A stretch of 64,000 nt of DNA from JBAXRT01 sp037131065 (GTDB lineage Bacteria; Bacteroidota; Bacteroidia; Bacteroidales; FEN-979): the NCBI GenBank assembly GCA_037131065.1, contig JBAXRT010000001.1, positions 22,385-86,384 on the forward strand. Direction: 5' to 3'. The position numbers and the translations under genes are program-made. The notes below the pieces were generated by a model. The model saw only the letters and a list, made by a program, of their open reading frames with translations. It had not been told where the DNA came from and searched no databases. Below are positions 24,905 to 32,388 of the stretch, piece by piece (the first letter of the stretch is position 1; each line of letters begins with the position of its first letter).

Positions 24905-27793
24905 TTATTTTCCTTTCTCATACGCCTCAACCGGCGCACAGGTACACATCAGGTTCCGGTCGCCAAAGGCATCATCGATACGGGTCACCGTGGGCCAGTA
25001 TTTGTCATCATAAAGTGACTTGACGGGGAATGCTGCCCGCTCCCTGGAGTAGGGGAGTGTCCAGTTATCCGACGAAACCATCTGGGCTGTATGAGGCGCC
25101 TTCATGATCAGGTTGACGGCTTTGTCGGCTTTGCCGGTCGCAATCTCATCAATCTCTCCTTTTATCGAAACCATCGCTTCAATGAAACGGTTGAGCTCGA
25201 AGAAAGGCTCACTCTCTGTCGGTTCTACCATCAACGTTCCGTGAACGGGGAACGCTACAGTCGGGGCATGGAAACCATAATCCATCAGCCTTTTTGCAAT
25301 ATCGATGGCCCCGATACCAGTCTGCTTGCTGATCCCGTTGCAGTCGACGATCATCTCATGGGCACAGCGGCCGTTCTTTCCGCTGTATAGGATCGGGTAA
25401 TAGGGTTCAAGACAGGATTTCAGGTAGTTTGCATTCAGGATGGCCATCTTCGTGGCTTCCGTCAGCCCTTTTCCTCCCATCAGTTTGATATAGGCATAGG
25501 AGATGGTCAGGATGAGGGCACTTCCGTAAGGACCAGAGGCAACTGCCGTAGTTGCGTTGGTTCCCCTGTTCTCTTCAAAGATATGTTTCGGAAGAAAAGG
25601 AGTCAGGTGTTTTGCAACTGCGATCGGACCCTCTCCGGGACCACCGCCGCCGTGAGGAATGGCAAAGGTCTTGTGCAGATTCAGGTGGCATACATCGGCT
25701 CCGATGATTCCGGGATTGGTCAGGCCGACCTGGGCATTCATATTGGCGCCGTCCATGTAAACCTGTCCGCCGTTGTCGTGAATGATCTTTACGATCTCAA
25801 GGATATCTTCTTCGAAAACGCCGTGTGTTGACGGATAGGTGACCATCAGTGCCGACAGGTTCTCTTTGTGCTGGATTGCTCTGTCCTTTAGATCCTGTAC
25901 ATCGATGTTGCCCCGGTCGTCGCATTTTACCACCACCACATCAAGCCCGGCCATGACTGCACTGGCAGGATTGGTTCCATGGGCAGAGGAGGGGATCAGG
26001 CAGATGTTGCGGTGTCCCTGGCCCTTCGACATCTGGTATTTGCGGATCACGATCAGTCCGGCGTACTCTCCGGCAGCGCCCGAATTGGGCATGAACGAAA
26101 CCGCATCAAACCCGGTGATCCCGGCAAGATCTTTCGCGAGGTTTTCGATAAGGATCTGGTACCCTTCTGCCTGGTCCTTCGGGACAAAGGGATGGATCGC
26201 TCCGAATTCAGGATAACTGAGGGCGAAAAGCTCCGATGCAGCGTTCAGTTTCATTGTGCATGACCCGAGCGGGATCATGGAACGGTTCAGTGAGAGGTCC
26301 TTGTTCTCCAGTTTTTTGATATACCGCATCATCTCTGTCTCCGAATGATAACTGTTGAAGACAGGATGCTTCAGGAATTCTGATTTCCTCTGGAGGGCTT
26401 CGGGAATCGTAGTGATCTTTTCGCATTCTTTCGGATCACATACAAATTCGGTGAACGGCTTTCCGGCTGCCTTCGAAAATATGGAAAGGATAATATTGAT
26501 GTCATTAAGTTCAGTGGTCTCATCAATGCTGATCCCGATCTGCCCCGGTTCGAAGTAGCGCAGGTTCATCCTGCTCTCGAGTGCTGCTGCACGGATGGCA
26601 TTCGGGCTGACCTCGTTGGGTAACAGAATATATAATGTGTCGAAGAAATATTTGTTTGACTGTATATAGCCAAGTTTCTGGATTTCATGCGACAACACTC
26701 CCGTAAGAATGTTGATGTGACGGGCGATCTGTTTGATCCCTTTCGGCCCGTGATAAACAGCATACATCCCTGCCATTACTGCCAGGAGTACTTGGGAGGT
26801 ACAGATGTTTGATGTTGCCTTTTCACGCTTGATATGCTGCTCACGGGTCTGGAGGGCCATCCGGAGCGCACGGTTCCCGTTGGCATCCACGGAGATACCG
26901 ATGATCCTTCCGGGGATCTGCCGTTTGAACTCCTCTTTCGTTGCAAAAAAAGCAGCATGCGGTCCGCCGTAGCCCATGGGTATTCCAAACCTTTGCGAGG
27001 ATCCGCATACAACATCTGCTCCCCACTCACCCGGAGGGGCAAGCATCACGAGGCTCATGATATCTGCCACTACTGCTACGGGAACGCCATGCTGGTGCGA
27101 GGTTGTGACAAATGACCGATAATCGTTTATACTTCCGAACTGGTCGGGATACTGTATCAATGCTCCGAAAAGTTTATCGGAGAATTGAATGGTTTCCGGT
27201 TTTCCAAAGATAAGTTCAATGCCAAGAAAATAAGCCCTGGTCTTCACAACATCTATGGTCTGGGGAAAGAGGTTCTCCGCCACGAAGAACTGGTTGGCTC
27301 CGCGTTTTACTGCATCCCGCGAACGGGCATTGTGCAGGAGTATCATGGCCTCAGCCGCTGCCGTACCCTCATCAAGGAGGGAGGCATTGGCAATGGGTAA
27401 ACCGGTAAGGTCGGAAATGAGGGTCTGGAAATTCAGCAGGGCTTCAAGCCGTCCCTGAGAGATCTCTGCCTGGTAAGGTGTATATGCCGTGTACCATCCT
27501 GGATTTTCGAGAATATTCCTAAGGATAACCCCTGGTGTGATTGTATTGTAATAGCCGAGGCCGATAAAGCTCTTATACAGTTTGTTCCTGCATGCCAGCG
27601 ATTTGATGTGCTGGAGATACTGGTACTCATTCATTCCGGCAGGCAGGTTCAGCTCGCCTTTCATCCGGATAGAAGGAGGGACGGTCTGATCGATCAGCTG
27701 ATCCAGTGTTTTAACGCCGGTCTTTTCAAGCATCTTGTCAATCTCATCGCCAAACGGTCCGTTGTGTCGCCTGGCAAAATTGTTGGTAATCAT
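24905..27793 (-). CDS. gcvP: Glycine dehydrogenase (P-protein), single-chain
   Basis: PLP-dependent decarboxylase of the glycine cleavage system. The 962-residue single chain combines the two halves that are separate GcvPA/GcvPB in many bacteria. ATG 27793 (MITNNFARRHNG) is chosen; an in-frame ATG 51 bases upstream lies at the promoter itself. Visible: GYGGPHAAFFA in the N-half and the PLP lysine in CHLNLHKTFAIPHGGGGPG in the C-half. gcvT and gcvH are not in the window. It has a strong Bacteroidota promoter; I looked for a glycine riboswitch and did not find one. Confidence 0.96.
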   Translation of the reverse strand: MITNNFARRHNGPFGDEIDKMLEKTGVKTLDQLIDQTVPPSIRMKGELNLPAGMNEYQYLQHIKSLACRNKLYKSFIGLGYYNTITPGVILRNILENPGWYTAYTPYQAEISQGRLEALLNFQTLISDLTGLPIANASLLDEGTAAAEAMILLHNARSRDAVKRGANQFFVAENLFPQTIDVVKTRAYFLGIELIFGKPETIQFSDKLFGALIQYPDQFGSINDYRSFVTTSHQHGVPVAVVADIMSLVMLAPPGEWGADVVCGSSQRFGIPMGYGGPHAAFFATKEEFKRQIPGRIIGISVDANGNRALRMALQTREQHIKREKATSNICTSQVLLAVMAGMYAVYHGPKGIKQIARHINILTGVLSHEIQKLGYIQSNKYFFDTLYILLPNEVSPNAIRAAALESRMNLRYFEPGQIGISIDETTELNDINIILSIFSKAAGKPFTEFVCDPKECEKITTIPEALQRKSEFLKHPVFNSYHSETEMMRYIKKLENKDLSLNRSMIPLGSCTMKLNAASELFALSYPEFGAIHPFVPKDQAEGYQILIENLAKDLAGITGFDAVSFMPNSGAAGEYAGLIVIRKYQMSKGQGHRNICLIPSSAHGTNPASAVMAGLDVVVVKCDDRGNIDVQDLKDRAIQHKENLSALMVTYPSTHGVFEEDILEIVKIIHDNGGQVYMDGANMNAQVGLTNPGIIGADVCHLNLHKTFAIPHGGGGPGEGPIAVAKHLTPFLPKHIFEENRGTNATTAVASGPYGSALILTISYAYIKLMGGKGLTEATKMAILNANYLKSCLEPYYPILYSGKNGRCAHEMIVDCNGISKQTGIGAIDIAKRLMDYGFHAPTVAFPVHGTLMVEPTESEPFFELNRFIEAMVSIKGEIDEIATGKADKAVNLIMKAPHTAQMVSSDNWTLPYSRERAAFPVKSLYDDKYWPTVTRIDDAFGDRNLMCTCAPVEAYEKGK

Positions 27794-27832
27794 AGGAGTT
27801 TTGGTTTTGGTGAGGAAAGGTTTATAGCGGTG

Positions 27833-27864
27833 CAAAAGTACCAAGTTTGACCAAATTAAACAAA
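27833..27864 (-). promoter_or_regulatory. Promoter of gcvP
   Basis: Minus-strand TTTG (27864-27861), 20 bases, then TACTTTTG (27840-27833), an exact TAnnTTTG at consensus spacing. It predicts a leader of about 35 bases to ATG 27793 and touches the edge of the terminator of the upstream gene. Confidence 0.65.
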
Positions 27865-27895
27865 AAAAGCTGCCTTCGTTTGAAGACAGCTTTTT
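27864..27895 (-). terminator. Terminator of the PKD/type IX-secreted protein gene
   Basis: Read on the minus strand, AAAAAGCTG-CTTC pairs with GAAG-CAGCTTTTT across a 4-base loop with one mismatch and ends in a T-run. It lies after the stop at 27919 and abuts the gcvP -33 element. Confidence 0.75.
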
Positions 27896-27918
27896 CAGGG
27901 TTCAGTAAACAGGAATTA

Positions 27919-30216
27919 TCACAGTTTAATAAGCTTTTGAGTTATTTTCAGCCCCTCCGATGAGCGGATCACGAGGGTGTAAATACCTGAGGGTAGCTGG
28001 CTCACGGGAATCCCGATAAGGTTGTTGCCTGATTCCAGATCCCTGTTAAAAGCAAGTACCCTTCTTCCCATCAGGTCATAAACCTCCACGGAGATAGTGC
28101 CTGCCTTCTCTGCCTTTACCGAAACTGAAGTATGATCGGTCACAGGGTTTGGATAGAGTGAGCTTGCCGTTATTACCGGTTTTTCTTCGTTAATTCCAAG
28201 AAGTTTGTTGCCTGCAAAGGTCATGATGACTTCTGCAACAGGGTTCTCGCTTGAGATGACTACCTGAACGACATCGCTGGTAACCCCGGGAATCTCTGCC
28301 CTCAGCAGGTATATCCCGTAGCCAAGGGATGGGAATACAAATTCACCTTCCGATGATACCTTGTAATAGGCAATCGGCGACCCTTCAGCATCCATCAGGA
28401 TCATGGTGATCTTATCGAGGAGGTCCGCTTTAACACTTCCCATGCTGATCTGGCCGGTGATGGCTCCGTTGCCGTTTGCTGAAGAATCGGCAGCAATCAG
28501 GTGGATGTCGTATGGATTGGATTCCTGTCCGAGTATGATCAGCGTGGCATTCTGCCATTCAAGTACGTCGCCATAGTAGGTTGGAAGATAACCAGATGGA
28601 TTAAAGGGAAGTACATAAACATAGTAGTTTCCGTCGGGTACCATCGAAAAATAGTAGAGTCCCATGGAATCGATCGGGCAGGTGGCAATATAGGGTGAAT
28701 AGTTCTGGTTTGAGTCAAGGGAAAAGATCATCGCAATACCCGTCTGAAGCGGGAATGTTCCTGTATATACCTGGCCGTAAACCTGGTGGAATTGTGCACT
28801 GTCACCTACCTGGATGGTCTGGCTGCTTGTGTAGGTGCAATTCATTGAATCGGCGGTAACGGTTGTCAGGGTTACGTAGTAGATCCCCTGGTTCTGGTAA
28901 GTATGAGTGACGGATGATCCGCTTGCACTATTTCCGTCACCGAAATTCCAGGTATAATCGGCTGGCTGCTGGCTCACCAGATATCCGTTAAAAGATACCT
29001 GGAGGTCGTACTGCTGATAGGTAAAGTAATTGGTACACCCGGGCGTGTTACCTACAACGACCGTCTGGCACCATGTACTCTGAATTCCCTGGCACTGGAT
29101 CGTCAGGCAAACATAATAATTTCCGGGTCCCGGGAAGGCATGTACCGGGTTCTGTTCATAGGAGTAGGTACTGTCGCTGAAATACCACTGCCAGCTTACC
29201 GGGTTTCCGAGTGAAAGGTCCATAAACTGAACTAGATAATCAGCAGCCGGCACGGAATCCTGGTAATAGGTGAACTGGGCCTGGCATCCTGACCCGCCAC
29301 CGACAAACAACGTATCACAGAAGGTATCATAACAGATGGAATCGGCTCCCTGGATAGTCAGACAGGCCACATAGATCCCGGCCTGGGCGTAGGTATGAAC
29401 AATGTTCGGATTGTTTGGGAATGAGATCACCACTGGAGCGGAGCCATCACCGAAATTCCAGGTCCAGGTGGTCGGGTTACCCTGGGATTGGTCGACAAAC
29501 TGGTAAGTTAAATTGGATGAACTGTCGGCATAGGGATAAAAATAGGCCTGGCACTCGGTAGATCCCTGAGCTACAAAGACACTGTCGCTCCCATATGCTG
29601 CTCCAACGGAATTGGTACCGACTATCCTGTAATGATAGAGCGCGCCAGGTTGAAGATTGCTAATGGTTCCGGTTACAGGATAAATACTGTCTCCGTTGAA
29701 ATACCCGCAGGAGAGATAGGTGCCATAAGAGGTAGTGGTTCCATACTCAAAGGTCACATAGGTTTGCGAACCATTGGGATCGACAAAACCGTGCAGTACT
29801 GCTGTGGTAATTGTAATGTCACTGGCCGTGCCGGTGGTCACCGTTGGAAGGTTTGGATTCTGGTTGACACAGATATAAAAATTATGATAGATGACGGTCA
29901 TTCCGCTCACAAACAAAGTGTCGAAACTGTGGAGATTATAGTTGCAGTCATAAGTTGAAAGAATCAGTTGCCATTGATTAATGCCTGCGGGTATTAAAAT
30001 TGTATCGGCGTAGTTGCCATTGACATCGGAATAAACCGTTTTGAAATAGGGAAAATTATTCCCGTTCACTGAATCAGACTGGATATAGACCGCATGGTTT
30101 GTAACCGGATTGGAGGTCCCGGCCTCATAAACAACTCCTGAGATGTACAGTGGGCTCTGGCTGAAGGCAGGAAGGAAGAGGGCCCAGAAAAATAAAAATG
30201 TCATCGTTTTTTTCAT
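27919..30216 (-). CDS. Secreted PKD-domain protein with type IX sorting domain
   Basis: A 765-residue exported protein, probably cell-surface attached or released. Signal peptide MKKTMTFLFFWALFLPAFSQ. Next come a carboxypeptidase-regulatory-like segment, a fibronectin-III-like repeat (about 125-220), then at least three PKD domains with TWTWNFGDGS, SWQWYFSDST and DYTWNFGDGN cores and HTYxxxGxY ends. A second regulatory-like domain precedes the C-terminal Por sorting domain (about 685-765: SLYPNPVTDH, VYDLMGRRV, LPSGIYTLVI). The sorting domain is diagnostic of type IX secretion; no type IX machinery gene is here. No enzyme domain is seen, so adhesion or glycan binding is a guess. Confidence 0.92.
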   Translation of the reverse strand: MKKTMTFLFFWALFLPAFSQSPLYISGVVYEAGTSNPVTNHAVYIQSDSVNGNNFPYFKTVYSDVNGNYADTILIPAGINQWQLILSTYDCNYNLHSFDTLFVSGMTVIYHNFYICVNQNPNLPTVTTGTASDITITTAVLHGFVDPNGSQTYVTFEYGTTTSYGTYLSCGYFNGDSIYPVTGTISNLQPGALYHYRIVGTNSVGAAYGSDSVFVAQGSTECQAYFYPYADSSSNLTYQFVDQSQGNPTTWTWNFGDGSAPVVISFPNNPNIVHTYAQAGIYVACLTIQGADSICYDTFCDTLFVGGGSGCQAQFTYYQDSVPAADYLVQFMDLSLGNPVSWQWYFSDSTYSYEQNPVHAFPGPGNYYVCLTIQCQGIQSTWCQTVVVGNTPGCTNYFTYQQYDLQVSFNGYLVSQQPADYTWNFGDGNSASGSSVTHTYQNQGIYYVTLTTVTADSMNCTYTSSQTIQVGDSAQFHQVYGQVYTGTFPLQTGIAMIFSLDSNQNYSPYIATCPIDSMGLYYFSMVPDGNYYVYVLPFNPSGYLPTYYGDVLEWQNATLIILGQESNPYDIHLIAADSSANGNGAITGQISMGSVKADLLDKITMILMDAEGSPIAYYKVSSEGEFVFPSLGYGIYLLRAEIPGVTSDVVQVVISSENPVAEVIMTFAGNKLLGINEEKPVITASSLYPNPVTDHTSVSVKAEKAGTISVEVYDLMGRRVLAFNRDLESGNNLIGIPVSQLPSGIYTLVIRSSEGLKITQKLIKL

Positions 30217-30220
30217 AAAT

Positions 30221-30228
30221 CAAAAGTA
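30221..30228 (-). promoter_or_regulatory. -7 box 4 bases before the start codon of the PKD protein
   Basis: TACTTTTG on the minus strand, then ATTT, then ATG 30216. At this distance transcription would start at or next to the ATG. No -33 element is visible. Confidence 0.4.
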
Positions 30229-30293
30229 TTTGGAAAAAGTGAGCTTATTGATGTTGTCTTGTATTTGCAATGAACGTTCTATCTGGTAAACAC

Positions 30294-30310
30294 AAAAAAC
30301 CCGATGGGTT
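30294..30310 (-). terminator. Short hairpin after the sigma-partner barrel gene
   Basis: On the minus strand AACCC-ATC-GGGTT is followed by TTTTT. The stem is only 5 pairs. It lies 12 bases after the stop at 30322. Confidence 0.4.
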
Positions 30311-30321
30311 GCCTGGCTATT

Positions 30322-31683
30322 TTATTTTTCGAATGAAATAAAAAATGCAGCCCTTAATCCGACCGACCAGGGTTTCCCTGTGCCGGAAGTGGTTTCATGC
30401 ACTGAATTAAAGTAATATTTGGCAAATGGTTCTACCTCTATCCCAACTCTTCTCGAAAACCGGAATGTGGCATTCAGGCCGACCATGATCTGCCAGTTAA
30501 GGCTCACCTGTTCCGGTGTGATTTCATTTATGCTTATGATCTTCTTTTTACCCGGATCATAAGGATCGGATAAGGTTTTTTCTTTGAGGAGGATCGACAT
30601 GATCGGTCCTGCTCGAAGTCCGAACGACATCTTTTCCTTAATGATAAAATCATACCCGAAGACAATCGGGATCTGTAAATAGGTATATCGCTTAACGATC
30701 TTCGAGTCATCCAGTTTCATAAGACTGTCATACACATCTTTATTCGTCAGGTAATAAGTGGGTACAATATAGTAGTGACTTTCATCCCAGGCGAAGGTCA
30801 TCGAATCCAGTTTCATGTAGCTGCCGAGATAATCATTGTATTCCACTGTCAGCTGGTTTGTGCCCTTCGATAATGATATTCCTGCCCCTGTCCTGAGCGA
30901 GTACCTCCCGAACCGGAACGTGCCTTCAACGCCGAAATTATTAACAAAGGTTGGCTCCTCAATGGTCCCGAACATCCATTCAGGAGAAAAACTGACGCCG
31001 GCGCCCAGGCGCCATTCGCTGTTCCCGGTCTGCTTTGGAGAGATTGGTAATGGAAGCTGTGAAGTGTCGGGCAATGCAGCGTTTTGTGATGGACTGATGA
31101 TGGTGTCAGCTGTCTGGACGTCTTTCCCTGAAGATGCCGGATCAACCGGAGGACCGGACCGGGTCTCTTCCCCGATGATTGAAGAGACAGGGCTGGCAAC
31201 AGGGATGACCTGATTCAACTCCGGATTCTCTTCCTTCATGATGGGACCTCTTTCAGTTGAGACCGTGTTATCGTTGACAATCTCGGACTTTATTATGTGT
31301 TCCCTGGAATCCCTGCGAGCATTATGTATTGGTGCTGACTGCTCCGTTTCACTCAGGCTATAGGTTTCAGGGGCATTCTTTTCTCTGGTCTCTGTTGTCT
31401 GTTTTGTGTTGCTACTGATCTGGTTATTTTCATTGGGAGAAGAAATGGGTTTGCCGGTTTTCCCGGGTTCATGAATCCGGCTGAATAAAAGAAAGGCACC
31501 GGCCGACATAAGAAGGACAACCAGCGATAAGGCCATGAGCCACCACCATCTGGATGGTGATCTCTTCAGAAATCCTTGCGTATCTTTCAAGAAGGACTCT
31601 TTTGCCCCCTTTGAGGGAGAGATCTGATAACCATTCAGCTCCTCCCTGAAAAATTCATCGATAGGGTGCCGTTCTTTTTTCAT
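30322..31683 (-). CDS. Sigma-coupled hybrid protein: cytoplasmic N-terminus, one membrane helix, linker, C-terminal beta-barrel
   Basis: A 453-residue protein whose ATG (31683) overlaps the ECF sigma stop by 4 bases (ATGA). Residues 1-45 are charged and end in basic KRSPSR, predicting a cytoplasmic N-terminus. One helix follows at 46-68 (WWWLMALSLVVLLMSAGAF). About 150 residues (70-215) are Ser/Thr/Glu/Pro-rich and look disordered. The remainder has alternating strands (EGTFRFGRYSLRTGAGIS, FGLRAGPIM) and ends with AAFFISF, as in OMP_b-brl type outer-membrane barrels. If both predictions hold, one chain would cross both membranes. By position it is the likely regulator of the sigma factor; this is inference. 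Confidence 0.75.
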   Translation of the reverse strand: MKKERHPIDEFFREELNGYQISPSKGAKESFLKDTQGFLKRSPSRWWWLMALSLVVLLMSAGAFLLFSRIHEPGKTGKPISSPNENNQISSNTKQTTETREKNAPETYSLSETEQSAPIHNARRDSREHIIKSEIVNDNTVSTERGPIMKEENPELNQVIPVASPVSSIIGEETRSGPPVDPASSGKDVQTADTIISPSQNAALPDTSQLPLPISPKQTGNSEWRLGAGVSFSPEWMFGTIEEPTFVNNFGVEGTFRFGRYSLRTGAGISLSKGTNQLTVEYNDYLGSYMKLDSMTFAWDESHYYIVPTYYLTNKDVYDSLMKLDDSKIVKRYTYLQIPIVFGYDFIIKEKMSFGLRAGPIMSILLKEKTLSDPYDPGKKKIISINEITPEQVSLNWQIMVGLNATFRFSRRVGIEVEPFAKYYFNSVHETTSGTGKPWSVGLRAAFFISFEK

Positions 31684-32264
31684 CTCTGTTCGGTTATTTG
31701 AACCACGATGTGGTTCAGTTGTTTTCTTAACATCGACCTGGCTTTCGACAACTGCGATTTGGAGGTGTTCTCGGTACAACCAAGGGTCTCTGATATCTCT
31801 TTGTGACTGTATGACTCGAATACATAAAGGTTAAAAACGGTGCGGTATCCATGAGGCAGGTTACAGATCATCGACATCAGCTCCTCCTTGCTCACCTTCC
31901 CGCTGATCTCGGTAAAAAACTGAGGATCTTCACCGGCATCATCTGGAAAGGCATCATTGCCTTGAGTGACGAAGCTGAAGAGGTTCTTCTCTTTGCTTTT
32001 ATTCCTGAGATGGTTGAGCGCTGTATTCACCATGATGCGCTTCATCCATCCTTCAAACGAGCCGTTCTCACGAGGGGTGAAATTGCCGAGGTTTTGAAGT
32101 GCTTTGATAAACCCGTCATGTAGCACATCCTCAGCATCTTCCAGGTTCCCGCAATACCTTTTACATAAACCAAGCAGGGTAGGGGCATACCGGTCGTACA
32201 ACATTCCCGGCGACGAAATCCCGGCCATCTCGTTTTTATATCCTGGTTTTCTGAAAAGTGACAT
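31680..32264 (-). CDS. ECF-type RNA polymerase sigma factor
   Basis: A 194-residue ECF sigma factor. Region 2 at about 22-92 includes RYAPTLLGLCKRYCGNLEDA and DVLHDGFIKALQNL; region 4 at about 140-187 includes LPHGYRTVFNLYVFESYSH and ISETLGCTENTSKSQLSKAR. It is distinct from the factor at 1276. The 4-base overlap with the downstream membrane/barrel gene predicts equimolar, coupled translation. No TAnnTTTG box was found immediately upstream. The target genes are unknown. Confidence 0.93.
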   Translation of the reverse strand: MSLFRKPGYKNEMAGISSPGMLYDRYAPTLLGLCKRYCGNLEDAEDVLHDGFIKALQNLGNFTPRENGSFEGWMKRIMVNTALNHLRNKSKEKNLFSFVTQGNDAFPDDAGEDPQFFTEISGKVSKEELMSMICNLPHGYRTVFNLYVFESYSHKEISETLGCTENTSKSQLSKARSMLRKQLNHIVVQITEQR

Positions 32265-32329
32265 ACACGCTTCCTGTTATAATAAACACGGGAAAACCAA
32301 AAGGTTGCCCGGGTAAGAGAGGGTTTAAA

Positions 32330-32365
32330 GAAAAAAAAAGAGGCTGTGCGAAGAATACAGCCTCT
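32330..32365 (-). terminator. Terminator of hppA
   Basis: On the minus strand AGAGGCTGT pairs perfectly with ACAGCCTCT (9 pairs, 9-base loop) and is followed by a long T-run. It starts 24 bases after the hppA stop. Confidence 0.85.
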
Positions 32366-32388
32366 CTGTTGTGATGCCCCTGCGGGGA

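Noticed and set aside
27794..27918. Glycine riboswitch before gcvP
   Set aside because: The leader after the predicted promoter is about 35 bases, too short for the aptamer, and no conserved core was seen.
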